A DNA stretch of 64,000 nt, from contig NZ_URFY01000007.1 of assembly GCF_900547205.1 (NCBI RefSeq), forward strand, positions 1 through 64,000, given 5' to 3'. Of this stretch, positions 15,184 to 23,531 are shown piece by piece; the first letter of the stretch is position 1; every line of letters begins with the position of its first letter. Below the pieces are notes generated by a model. It saw nothing but the letters and a program-made list of their open reading frames with translations. It was not told the DNA's origin and made no database searches. Origin of the DNA: an uncultured Bacteroides sp. GTDB lineage: Bacteria > Bacteroidota > Bacteroidia > Bacteroidales > Bacteroidaceae. Position numbers and translations under genes: made by a program.

Positions 15184-17760
15184 ATGAAACAACAATATAA
15201 TAATATACTTATACTGTTCTTACTCTTATTGGCAACCTCAAATGCTTTTGCACAGCAAATTAAAGGAGTAGTTACCGATTCAGTGACCCACGAGCCATTG
15301 ATGTATATATCTGTCTACTATCAGGAAAAGAGGGATATGGGAACTATTACCAATATCGACGGAGAATATAAGTTGGATGCCCGCAGAAATGGGGGAACAC
15401 TTGTGTTCTCCTCCATCGGCTACAACACTAAGACGGTAAAGGTGGGCGATGCTAATCAGACTGTGAATGTGCAATTATCTCCCGACAATGTGATATTGAA
15501 CGAGGTGGTAGTGAAACCCAAAAAGGAGAAATACTCTCGAAAGAATAATCCCGCGGTTGAATTTATGAAAAAGGTCATCGAGCACAAGAAGGCGCAACAG
15601 CTCGAAGTGAACGAATACTACCAGTACGACAAGTACGAGAAGATGAAAATGTCCATCAACGACCTCACGCCGGAGAAACTGGAGAAGGGTATCTACAAGA
15701 AGTATTCGTTCCTGAAAGACCAAGTGGAGGTGTCGGAAACCACAAACAAGCTAATTCTTCCTATTTCCATTCAGGAAACAGCTTCACAGACCATATACCG
15801 CAAAGACCCCGAAAGCAAAAAGACCATCATTAAAGGTAAGAACTCTAACGGTATCGACGAGTTTTTCTCCACAGGAGATATGCTGGGCACGGTATTGAAG
15901 GATGTCTTTGCCGATATCAATATCTACGACGATGATATCCGGCTGCTTCAACAACGTTTTGTTAGTCCTATCGGCAACAATGCCATATCCTTTTATAAAT
16001 ATTATCTGATGGACACGTTGATGGTGAACAACCGCGAATGTGTGCATCTTACTTTCGTTCCTCAAAACTCACAGGACTTCGGCTTCACGGGGCATCTTTA
16101 TGTACTGAAAGATTCGACGTATGCCGTACAGAAATGTACGATGAACCTTCCCAAAAAGACGGGAGTGAACTTTGTGAACCGCATGGATATCGTGCAGCAG
16201 TACGAACAATTGCCTAACGGCAACTGGGTATTGTCGGACGATGACATGACGGTAGACCTTTCGTGGAACTCGAACAAGACGTCGGGAGGACTACAGGTGG
16301 AGCGAACGACGAAATACAGCAATTATAAGTTCGACCCGATAGAGCAACGACTGTTCCGGCTAAAGGGGAGCGTGATAAAAGAAGCGGATATGCTTTCGAA
16401 GAGTGACGACTACTGGAACAGCGTGCGGCAAGTACCGCTCACAAGGAAAGAGAGTACGATGGACATATTCGTTAACCGCCTCGAACAGATTCCGGGATTC
16501 AAATATATCATCTTCGGAGCCAAAGCTCTGATTGAGAACTTTGTGGAAACGGGCAGCAAAAATCATCCGAGCAAAGTAGATATCGGTCCAATCAACACCA
16601 TTATTTCGAGCAACTACATTGACGGAATGCGCTTCCGGTTGAGTGGAATGACGACGGCTCATTTCGATAAGCACTGGTTCATGAGTGGCTACGGCGCTTA
16701 CGGATTGAAAGACGAGCGATGGAAATATAGCGGCACGTTGACTTACTCGTTCAACAAACGCGATTATGTAGTTTGGGAATTTCCGAAGCATTATATTTCT
16801 GCAACGTACAGTTATGATGTAATGTCTCCGATGGATAAGTTCCTGTTTACGGATAAGGACAATATCTTTTTGTCACTGAAAACGACAACGGTAGACCAAA
16901 TGTCATATATGCGCGATGCCACCATCAACTACGAACTCGAAACAGTCACCGGATTCGGCGTAAAAGCGATGCTTCGCCATCGAAACGACGAGCCTACCGG
17001 CAAACTGGAATATCTGCGCAATGATGCCGCACAGACGCGCGTGCACGATGTCACGACTTCCGAAGCCAGCGTGACGTTGCGCTATGCTCCGGGCGAATCG
17101 TTTGTCAACTCCAAGCAACGCCGTGTGCCCGTATCGCTAGATGCGCCTATCTTTACGTTGACTCATGCGATGGGCTTCAAAGGCGTACTGGGCGGGGAAT
17201 ACAACTTCAACCGCACGGAAGCAAGCATATGGAAACGTTTTTGGCTACCTGCTTCATGGGGTAAGATTGACGCCAGTGTGAAAGCGGGTGCGGAATGGAA
17301 CACGGTTCCTTTCCCATTGCTCATCTTGCCGGAAGCCAACTTGTCTTACATCACCCAGCGCGAGACGTTCAACCTTATTAATAACATGGAATTCTTGAAC
17401 GACCGCTTTGCTTCAATTTCTTTGTCGTATGACATGAACGGGAAACTTTTCAACCGTATTCCTCTTATCAAGAACCTGAAATGGAGGGAGATGTTCCGCG
17501 TCCGTGCCTTGTGGGGTACGTTGACGGATAAGAATAATCCGTTTAAAAGCAGCAATCCCGATTTGTTCCGGTTCCCTACACGCGACGGTAAGTTCACCAG
17601 TTTCGTGATGGACCCGAAAGTGCCATATGTTGAAGCAAGTGTGGGTATCTACAACATTTTCAAGCTGCTGCACATTGAATATGTTCATCGCTTTACTTAC
17701 CGTGACAATCCGGGTATCAACAAGAACGGTATCCGCTTCATGGTATTGATGGTATTCTAA
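15184..17760 (+). CDS. DUF5686 outer-membrane protein with CarboxypepD_reg-like domain
   Basis: An 858-residue protein. Residues 1-23 are a signal peptide (ending AFAQ). About 25-110 is a carboxypeptidase-regulatory-like beta domain (IKGVVTDSVTHEPLMYISV, MGTITNIDGEYKLDA, VVVKPKK) such as starts many TonB-dependent transporters. The remainder (about 115-858) is the DUF5686 region, rich in alternating beta strands and ending in phenylalanine (RFMVLMVF), consistent with an outer-membrane barrel. There is no TonB plug. Function unknown; related proteins are widespread and usually single copy per locus. It is followed closely by rarA on the same strand. Confidence 0.85.
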   Translation: MKQQYNNILILFLLLLATSNAFAQQIKGVVTDSVTHEPLMYISVYYQEKRDMGTITNIDGEYKLDARRNGGTLVFSSIGYNTKTVKVGDANQTVNVQLSPDNVILNEVVVKPKKEKYSRKNNPAVEFMKKVIEHKKAQQLEVNEYYQYDKYEKMKMSINDLTPEKLEKGIYKKYSFLKDQVEVSETTNKLILPISIQETASQTIYRKDPESKKTIIKGKNSNGIDEFFSTGDMLGTVLKDVFADINIYDDDIRLLQQRFVSPIGNNAISFYKYYLMDTLMVNNRECVHLTFVPQNSQDFGFTGHLYVLKDSTYAVQKCTMNLPKKTGVNFVNRMDIVQQYEQLPNGNWVLSDDDMTVDLSWNSNKTSGGLQVERTTKYSNYKFDPIEQRLFRLKGSVIKEADMLSKSDDYWNSVRQVPLTRKESTMDIFVNRLEQIPGFKYIIFGAKALIENFVETGSKNHPSKVDIGPINTIISSNYIDGMRFRLSGMTTAHFDKHWFMSGYGAYGLKDERWKYSGTLTYSFNKRDYVVWEFPKHYISATYSYDVMSPMDKFLFTDKDNIFLSLKTTTVDQMSYMRDATINYELETVTGFGVKAMLRHRNDEPTGKLEYLRNDAAQTRVHDVTTSEASVTLRYAPGESFVNSKQRRVPVSLDAPIFTLTHAMGFKGVLGGEYNFNRTEASIWKRFWLPASWGKIDASVKAGAEWNTVPFPLLILPEANLSYITQRETFNLINNMEFLNDRFASISLSYDMNGKLFNRIPLIKNLKWREMFRVRALWGTLTDKNNPFKSSNPDLFRFPTRDGKFTSFVMDPKVPYVEASVGIYNIFKLLHIEYVHRFTYRDNPGINKNGIRFMVLMVF

Positions 17761-17803
17761 GAATTATGCAACCTTTTGAACTATCTTTAGAATTATGCAA
17801 CCT
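17760..17803 (+). repeat. 15-bp direct repeat carrying a duplicate start codon
   Basis: AGAATTATGCAACCT occurs at 17760-17774 and again at 17789-17803. The second copy contains the rarA start. The first copy starts a 13-codon decoy frame (MQPFELSLELCNL) that ends just inside rarA. Confidence 0.75.
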
Positions 17804-19066
17804 CTAGCAGAACGCTTACGACCAAAAACTTTGGATGATTATATCGGTCAGAAACATTTAGTGGGACCGGGGGCTATCTTGCGGAAGATGATTGACGCAG
17901 GACGCATCTCTTCTTTTATCCTCTGGGGACCTCCCGGAGTGGGGAAAACTACGTTGGCACAGATTATTGCCAACAAGCTGGAAACTCCGTTTTATACACT
18001 GAGTGCCGTGACTTCCGGTGTGAAGGATGTGCGCGAAGTGATAGAACGTGCCAAGAGTAACCGCTTCTTTTCGCAGTCGAGCCCTATCTTGTTTATTGAT
18101 GAAATTCATCGGTTCAGTAAATCACAGCAGGATTCACTGCTAGGCGCTGTGGAGCAGGGAACTGTCACGCTGATAGGTGCCACTACAGAGAATCCTTCGT
18201 TCGAGGTGATTCGCCCTCTCCTATCCCGTTGCCAGCTTTATGTGCTCAAATCGTTGGAGAAGGAAGATTTATTGGAACTTCTGCAACGCGCCATCTCTAC
18301 GGATGCCGTGCTGAAGGAACGGAAAATTGAATTGAAAGAGACTACAGCTATGCTGCGCTTCTCCGGTGGAGATGCGCGTAAGTTGCTCAATATATTGGAG
18401 CTTGTTGTTCAGTCGGAAACGGAAGAAACGGTGGTTATCACCGATGAAATTGTGACGGAACGATTGCAACAGAATCCGCTTGCATATGATAAAGACGGGG
18501 AAATGCATTATGATATTATCTCCGCTTTCATCAAGTCTATTCGTGGAAGTGATCCTGACGGAGCTATCTACTGGCTTGCCCGCATGGTGGAAGGGGGCGA
18601 AGATCCTGCTTTCATTGCCCGACGACTCGTTATTTCGGCTTCGGAAGATATTGGACTTGCCAATCCGAATGCATTGCTTCTGGCGAATGCGTGCTTTGAT
18701 ACATTGATGAAAATCGGTTGGCCCGAGGGACGGATACCGTTGGCGGAGACGACGATATATCTGGCTACCAGTCCGAAAAGTAACTCGGCGTATAGTGCGA
18801 TAAATGATGCGTTGGAGTTAGTGCGGTCTACGGGGAATTTGCCGGTTCCGCTTCATTTGCGCAATGCGCCTACCAAGTTGATGAAGCAACTGGGGTATGG
18901 GCAGGAGTATAAGTACGCGCATAGCTATGAGGGAAATTTCGTGCAGCAGCAGTTCCTGCCGGATGAACTGAAAGATAAAAGAATCTGGCAACCACAGAGC
19001 AATCCGGCAGAGCAGAAACATGCCGAACGGATGCAGCAGTTGTGGGGAGAGCGGTTTAAGAAATAG
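17795..19066 (+). CDS. rarA: Replication-associated recombination protein A
   Basis: A 423-residue AAA+ ATPase of the RarA/MgsA/WRNIP1 family, which acts at stalled replication forks and binds single-stranded-DNA-binding protein. Start at MQPLAERLRPKTLDDYIGQ. Walker A is GPPGVGKTT (45-53) and Walker B is LFIDEIH (99-105). Sensor 1 lies in LIGATTENPSFEV and sensor 2 in FSGGDARKLLN. The C-terminal tetramerisation region (about 240-423) includes KSIRGSDPDGAIYWLARM. Length and order are normal. The only oddity is the small duplication around its start codon. Confidence 0.96.
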   Translation: MQPLAERLRPKTLDDYIGQKHLVGPGAILRKMIDAGRISSFILWGPPGVGKTTLAQIIANKLETPFYTLSAVTSGVKDVREVIERAKSNRFFSQSSPILFIDEIHRFSKSQQDSLLGAVEQGTVTLIGATTENPSFEVIRPLLSRCQLYVLKSLEKEDLLELLQRAISTDAVLKERKIELKETTAMLRFSGGDARKLLNILELVVQSETEETVVITDEIVTERLQQNPLAYDKDGEMHYDIISAFIKSIRGSDPDGAIYWLARMVEGGEDPAFIARRLVISASEDIGLANPNALLLANACFDTLMKIGWPEGRIPLAETTIYLATSPKSNSAYSAINDALELVRSTGNLPVPLHLRNAPTKLMKQLGYGQEYKYAHSYEGNFVQQQFLPDELKDKRIWQPQSNPAEQKHAERMQQLWGERFKK

Positions 19067-19130
19067 GATTGACAGACAGCAAAACAAACTGAAAGAGAAT
19101 ATTATAACGTATTATTAATATAAAATAGAA

Positions 19131-20087
19131 ATGAAGATTGTTATTTTAGACGGCTTTGCCGCCAATCCCGGAGATATCTCTTGGGAAGGTTTAAAAGTTC
19201 TCGGAGATTGTACCATCTATGACCGTACCGCTCCCGAAGAAGTGCTGGAACGTGCAGCCGGAGCCGAAGTGCTTCTGACTAATAAAGTAATTATCAATGC
19301 AGAGTTCATGGCCGCCTTGCCCGACCTGAAATACATCGGTGTGCTCGCTACCGGATACAACGTTGTCGACACGGCTGCTGCCAAAGAGCGTGGCATCATC
19401 GTAACCAACATCCCTGCATACAGCACCGCTTCTGTCGCTCAAATGGTATTTGCACATATCCTGAACATTACGCAGCAAGTGCAGCACCACTCCGAAGAAG
19501 TGCACAAAGGCCGCTGGACCAATAGCAAAGATTTCTGTTTCTGGGATACTCCGTTGATTGAACTCAGAGATAAGAAAATCGGTCTGATCGGATTGGGACA
19601 TACCGGATATACAACTGCCCGTGTCGCCATCGGCTTCGGAATGCAAGTGTACGCCTTGACTTCAAAATCTCACTTCCAACTTCCTCCGGAAATCAAGAAG
19701 ATGGACTTAGACCAATTGTTCAGCGAATGTGACATCATCAGCCTTCATTGTCCGTTGACTCCGGAGACTCGCGAACTGGTGAATGCCCGCCGTCTGGCTA
19801 TGATGAAGCCGAATGCTATCCTTATCAATACAGGTCGCGGTCCGCTCATCAACGAACAGGACTTGGCTGATGCACTGAACAGCGGAAAGATTTTTGCAGC
19901 CGGAGTGGATGTGCTCTCAACTGAACCTCCCTGCGCTGATAACCCATTGCTGACTGCTAAGAATTGCTACATCACTCCACACATCGCATGGGCTACGAAA
20001 GAAGCTCGTGAACGACTGATGAATATTGCCATCAGCAATCTTCAGGCTTACATTGCCGGAAAACCGGAAAATGTGGTGAATGGTTAG
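19131..20087 (+). CDS. D-2-hydroxyacid dehydrogenase (glycerate dehydrogenase-like)
   Basis: A 318-residue NAD-dependent dehydrogenase reducing 2-oxoacids such as hydroxypyruvate, or oxidising D-2-hydroxyacids. The Rossmann motif is GLIGLGHTGYTTARVAIGFG (about 153-172). Catalytic residues are Arg in NTGRGPLI, Glu in STEPPC and His in YITPHIAW. The nearest described types are glycerate dehydrogenase HprA and D-lactate or phosphoglycerate dehydrogenases, but without the ACT domain of SerA. The exact substrate is uncertain. It ends in a convergent intergenic region that carries a repeat array and a strong terminator. Confidence 0.9.
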   Translation: MKIVILDGFAANPGDISWEGLKVLGDCTIYDRTAPEEVLERAAGAEVLLTNKVIINAEFMAALPDLKYIGVLATGYNVVDTAAAKERGIIVTNIPAYSTASVAQMVFAHILNITQQVQHHSEEVHKGRWTNSKDFCFWDTPLIELRDKKIGLIGLGHTGYTTARVAIGFGMQVYALTSKSHFQLPPEIKKMDLDQLFSECDIISLHCPLTPETRELVNARRLAMMKPNAILINTGRGPLINEQDLADALNSGKIFAAGVDVLSTEPPCADNPLLTAKNCYITPHIAWATKEARERLMNIAISNLQAYIAGKPENVVNG

Positions 20088-20127
20088 TCAATCAGAATCA
20101 GATGAAAGTAGTGTTTAATAGTTCAAT

Positions 20128-20230
20128 TGACTATGCTTGTTGTCAGTATTAACAATGCATGATAGCTCAGCTAACAATGCTTGTTATGACTGCTAACATT
20201 GCTTGTTATCACTGCTGACAATACTTGATT
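20128..20230. repeat. Five tandem copies of a 22-bp-period palindromic unit
   Basis: Units start at 20128, 20150, 20172, 20194 and 20216, exactly 22 bases apart. Each has a 15-base core with consensus TAACAATGCTTGTTA (an imperfect palindrome AACAA-TGC-TTGTT) plus a 7-base spacer, usually ending GC (gctcagc, tgactgc, tcactgc). The central copies are the best and the outer ones have drifted. The same unit with the same period recurs at 44904-44984. Units are far too short for CRISPR. Function unknown; sites repeating every two helical turns on one DNA face suggest protein binding. Confidence 0.85.
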
Positions 20231-20256
20231 ATTTGACCCTTAAATGAAAGAACAAA

Positions 20257-20305
20257 AACGGTGAACAAACCTTGCGGATAGCGCAGTTTGTTCACCGTTC
20301 TTTAT
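20257..20305. terminator. Bidirectional terminator between dehydrogenase and cydB
   Basis: A perfect 14-bp stem AACGGTGAACAAAC/GTTTGTTCACCGTT (20257-20270/20286-20299). T-rich sequence lies on the right and A-rich sequence on the left, so it can end both convergent transcripts. Confidence 0.88.
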
Positions 20306-20327
20306 TTATCGTTATTCGTAGACTCTG

Positions 20328-21470
20328 TTAATACGAGTGCCCACCTTCATCCATCTCCTTTTCCGTAATCTTATTGCGGTCGATGCTACGCCAAGCGTAG
20401 AAAATATAAGCAATCACAAACGGAACAAGGATAGAAACATACGCCATTGTTTTCAGCGTAAATTCACTCGAACAGCTATTAGCCAGTGTCAATGAGCTTT
20501 GCAAGTCTGTATAAGAAGGATAATAGGCAGTGTTATTGTATCCTGCCACCAACAGCAGTGCCAACACCGTGAGCACCGTACCGATGCCGGCAAACCAGAT
20601 TCCTTTATCAAACGTCTTTTTAAGCACAGTCTTTCCGATACCGAAAAGCACCAATACTACTCCGATCAGAAATACGATCAGCACTATCGGCATCTCGATA
20701 AAGTTATTGAAATACTTGAACGGCTGCATATAAATCTCCTGCGTATCCGGATTTACCGCATATCCATCCGAAACCAACGTGCGGATGACAAATGACAGGA
20801 AGAAAACCAAGAACAGCACAGTATTGTTCAATACAGCCCGGCGACACTTATCAGTCAGCGCCTTATCGTCAATATTATTGATGAAATAGAGCGCACCCAG
20901 CACACGGGCAAGAAAGAACACAGCCAATCCCAGAACCACATTCCAGATATTAGTCAGTGCATCCAGTCCGTGCCAACCGTTTCCCCACTGGCTGATAACG
21001 GGCATGATGGTATCTGTCATATTGCCTTTATTAATATAGAAATCGGAACCGGTGAAGAAGGTAGCCACTGCCCCACCGAGCAACAACGGTCCTACCACTC
21101 CATTAATCACCAGAAAAGTCTGATATGTCTTTTTGCCTAACAGATTTCCCGCTTTGCTCTGAAACTCATAGCTCACAGCCTGCAACACGAAACTGAAAAG
21201 AATAATCATCCACAGCCAGTAAGCCCCACCGAAGCTAGTGCTATAAAACAAAGGGAATGACGCAAAGAAAGCACCGCCAAACGTGACCAACGTGGTAAAC
21301 GTGAACTCCCACTTACGTCCGGTGGAGTTCACCATCATCTTACGATGTTCCTCCGTCTTGCCCAGACAGAACAACAATGAATTACCTCCCTGCACAAATA
21401 ATAAGAACACGAGTATGGCTCCCAGCAAGGAAACGATAAGCCACCAATATTGTTGTAGAAATATATACAT
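20328..21470 (-). CDS. cydB: Cytochrome bd oxidase subunit II
   Basis: A 380-residue membrane protein with about eight hydrophobic segments, partner of CydA in the high-affinity quinol oxidase that lets Bacteroides consume traces of oxygen. Signatures: the N-terminal WWLIVSLLGAILVFLLFVQGG, FSFVLQAVSYEFQSKAGN and FAGIGTVLTVLALLLVAGYN. The length is near that of the E. coli subunit. It ends the operon DUF4492-cydA-cydB, 23 bases after cydA. A bidirectional terminator follows. Confidence 0.95.
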   Translation of the reverse strand: MYIFLQQYWWLIVSLLGAILVFLLFVQGGNSLLFCLGKTEEHRKMMVNSTGRKWEFTFTTLVTFGGAFFASFPLFYSTSFGGAYWLWMIILFSFVLQAVSYEFQSKAGNLLGKKTYQTFLVINGVVGPLLLGGAVATFFTGSDFYINKGNMTDTIMPVISQWGNGWHGLDALTNIWNVVLGLAVFFLARVLGALYFINNIDDKALTDKCRRAVLNNTVLFLVFFLSFVIRTLVSDGYAVNPDTQEIYMQPFKYFNNFIEMPIVLIVFLIGVVLVLFGIGKTVLKKTFDKGIWFAGIGTVLTVLALLLVAGYNNTAYYPSYTDLQSSLTLANSCSSEFTLKTMAYVSILVPFVIAYIFYAWRSIDRNKITEKEMDEGGHSY

Positions 21471-21493
21471 AGTCTTTTGCGATTAATGGTTAT

Positions 21494-23056
21494 TTATAAG
21501 TCTTTATCTACTGTCTCCGGTCCTTTCTTGATAGCCTTCACCATGATTCCGACACCTGCTATGAGCATCACCGTAAACAGGCACAGGAAGATAAAGAAAG
21601 TTGTCTGCACAGAGCCTACACTCAACTTCGAGATAGCAGCCGACGTAGGCAACATATCCCGTATCGCCCAAGGCTGGCGACCACACTCGGCAACCACCCA
21701 TCCGGCTTGTCCAGCAATGTATGCCAAAGGAATAGTCAGCAAAGCCACCCATTGCATCCAGCGTATCTTGCTCAAATCCTTCTTATATATAAAGAACAGC
21801 ACCACAATAAAGAACAGAATGAAATACCCGCCCAGAATCACCATCACACGGAACGCGTAAAAGTTCAACGGAACGTTCGGCACTAACTCATTCACATCCT
21901 TGATATATCCATATCCGAAATATGCAATATTATCCTGTAACACAGTATAAGCGGCTTTCACTTCCGCTTCGTTCCCTGCACTCTTCGCAGCACGATAGGT
22001 AGCTAAAGCGGCAATAGCTTTCTTGCCTCGTTCTATCTTTTCGGTAGCCGAAAGAGCCGTTGTGCCGTCTTTCAACTTATATCCGCCTTCGATGATATTG
22101 GTAATTCCCGGAACATATCCGTCAGCACTACGCTCGGCAAGGAAAGAAAGCATACTGGGTATCTCAATCCTGAACAAGAAAGGGTCTTTACCGTCATTAT
22201 ACGTCTCCTTCTGGGGGTTCAACATTCCGACTCCCACCAATCCGACGTGTGTTCCGCCTTCATAAAGCCCCTCCACAGCAGCCAGCTTCATGGGCTGTGT
22301 CTGTGCAATCTGATAGCCGGAGCCATCACCCGTCCAAACAGAAAGCAGCGAAGCCACCAACCCGAAGATTGCACCAATCTTGATGCTTGCCAAAGCAAAC
22401 TCACGATTGCGTTTCTTCAGCAGATACCAGCAGCCGATACCTACCACGAACACACCGCCCAGCACCCAGCCGGACAGCACCGTATGAAAGAACTTATTGA
22501 CAGCCACAGGCGAAGTAGCCACCGCCCAGAAATCAACCATCTCATTACGTACCGTATCGGGATTGAACGCCATACCCACCGGATTCTGCATCCAGGCATT
22601 GGCAACGAGAATCCACCAAGCGGAAATCGTAGCTCCAAGCCCCGTCAACCAAGTGGATGCCAGATGGAAACGCTTGCTCACCTTCCCCCAGCCAAAGAAC
22701 ATGACGGCGATGAACGTAGCTTCCATAAAGAATGCCAGAATACCCTCGATAGCCAAGGGTGCACCGAAGATGTCTCCTACAAACCAAGAGTAGTTGCTCC
22801 AGTTCGTACCAAACTCGAACTCCAGAATCAATCCCGTAGCCACACCGATGGCGAAGTTGATACCGAAAAGCTTCATCCAGAACTTGGCAGTCCGCTTCCA
22901 AAATTCATTGCCTGTTTTATAATACAGCGTCTCCATGATGCCCATCACCACTGCCAGTCCGAGGGTGAGAGGAACAAAAATCCAGTGGTACATAGCTGTC
23001 ATCGCAAATTGGACTCTCGACCAATCGATAAGCGAGGTGTCAATACTTTCAATCAT
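21494..23056 (-). CDS. cydA: Cytochrome bd oxidase subunit I
   Basis: A 520-residue haem-bearing subunit that oxidises quinol and reduces oxygen to water. His24 in AMYHWIF corresponds to the axial ligand His19 of E. coli CydA. The conserved GRQPW motif near residue 430 (VAECGRQPWAIR) marks the quinol side. Between about 255 and 370 is a hydrophilic stretch holding the quinol-binding loop. The length is close to that of E. coli CydA. It lies between the DUF4492 gene (21 bases before) and cydB (23 bases after), all in one leftward operon. Confidence 0.96.
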   Translation of the reverse strand: MIESIDTSLIDWSRVQFAMTAMYHWIFVPLTLGLAVVMGIMETLYYKTGNEFWKRTAKFWMKLFGINFAIGVATGLILEFEFGTNWSNYSWFVGDIFGAPLAIEGILAFFMEATFIAVMFFGWGKVSKRFHLASTWLTGLGATISAWWILVANAWMQNPVGMAFNPDTVRNEMVDFWAVATSPVAVNKFFHTVLSGWVLGGVFVVGIGCWYLLKKRNREFALASIKIGAIFGLVASLLSVWTGDGSGYQIAQTQPMKLAAVEGLYEGGTHVGLVGVGMLNPQKETYNDGKDPFLFRIEIPSMLSFLAERSADGYVPGITNIIEGGYKLKDGTTALSATEKIERGKKAIAALATYRAAKSAGNEAEVKAAYTVLQDNIAYFGYGYIKDVNELVPNVPLNFYAFRVMVILGGYFILFFIVVLFFIYKKDLSKIRWMQWVALLTIPLAYIAGQAGWVVAECGRQPWAIRDMLPTSAAISKLSVGSVQTTFFIFLCLFTVMLIAGVGIMVKAIKKGPETVDKDL

Positions 23057-23077
23057 AATCTTATGTCGTTTTAAGAG

Positions 23078-23314
23078 TTAAAAATCAGTAGTTTTCTCCG
23101 GAAGCGCACGTTGTATCAGTTCATTTCCCACGTAGTTTCCCTTGTCAGCGTCCGTAGGATGGTCGCCGAGGAAATCGGGGAAAAAGAATAACTTGAGGAT
23201 GAAGAACATGACGAATAATTTCAGTAGGATAATAATCCAGAGTGTACGACCTAGAGTCATACTTCGGAATCCTTCGAGGTAGAAGTTCCAGATGGAGAGC
23301 AGTGTATTCTTCAT
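23078..23314 (-). CDS. DUF4492 small membrane protein, first gene of the cyd operon
   Basis: A 78-residue protein with an N-terminal amphipathic part (MKNTLLSIWNFYLEGFRSM), one strong membrane segment (about 22-46, LGRTLWIIILLKLFVMFFIL) and a short polar tail with NYVGNELIQRA. A longer frame to 23599 exists, but the promoter (23342-23371) lies inside it, so the short start is chosen. DUF4492 is a Bacteroidetes family typically found immediately before cydA. Its size and topology recall the small CydX/CydS-type subunits that stabilise bd oxidases elsewhere. That parallel is inference only. Confidence 0.88.
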   Translation of the reverse strand: MKNTLLSIWNFYLEGFRSMTLGRTLWIIILLKLFVMFFILKLFFFPDFLGDHPTDADKGNYVGNELIQRALPEKTTDF

Positions 23315-23341
23315 ATGTTGCGCCAGAGTTTGTAATAAGTA

Positions 23342-23371
23342 CAAATATACAATTTTTATAATTAAAACAAA
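23342..23371 (-). promoter_or_regulatory. Promoter of the cyd operon
   Basis: On the minus strand, TTTG (23368-23371) and TATATTTG (23342-23349) are separated by 18 bases. Transcription would begin about 20 bases before the DUF4492 start. Confidence 0.75.
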
Positions 23372-23477
23372 TAACTTACGCAAAATGTTGTGCGTTGTGT
23401 CGTGTTTTGAATTAAAAACCAGCCCATCGACAGAAAAAAAACATTTAACGGGGAAATGCCGCCATCCGTCTATCGCT

Positions 23478-23509
23478 TTTGTAGCTAATATAATATGTAC
23501 GTACCTTCG
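23478..23509 (+). promoter_or_regulatory. Promoter of the efflux/two-component operon
   Basis: TTTG (23478-23481) and TACCTTCG (23502-23509, one mismatch to the consensus) are separated by 20 bases. It would serve the six genes to 30018. Confidence 0.65.
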
Positions 23510-23531
23510 CTTCCAGTAAATAAATAGAAGT

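Noticed and set aside
20128..20230. CRISPR array
   Set aside because: Repeats are 15 bases with 7-base spacers; no cas genes and no unique spacers of useful length.
22247..23074. 275-codon frame on the plus strand
   Set aside because: Antisense to cydA; composition is typical of a mirrored membrane protein gene.
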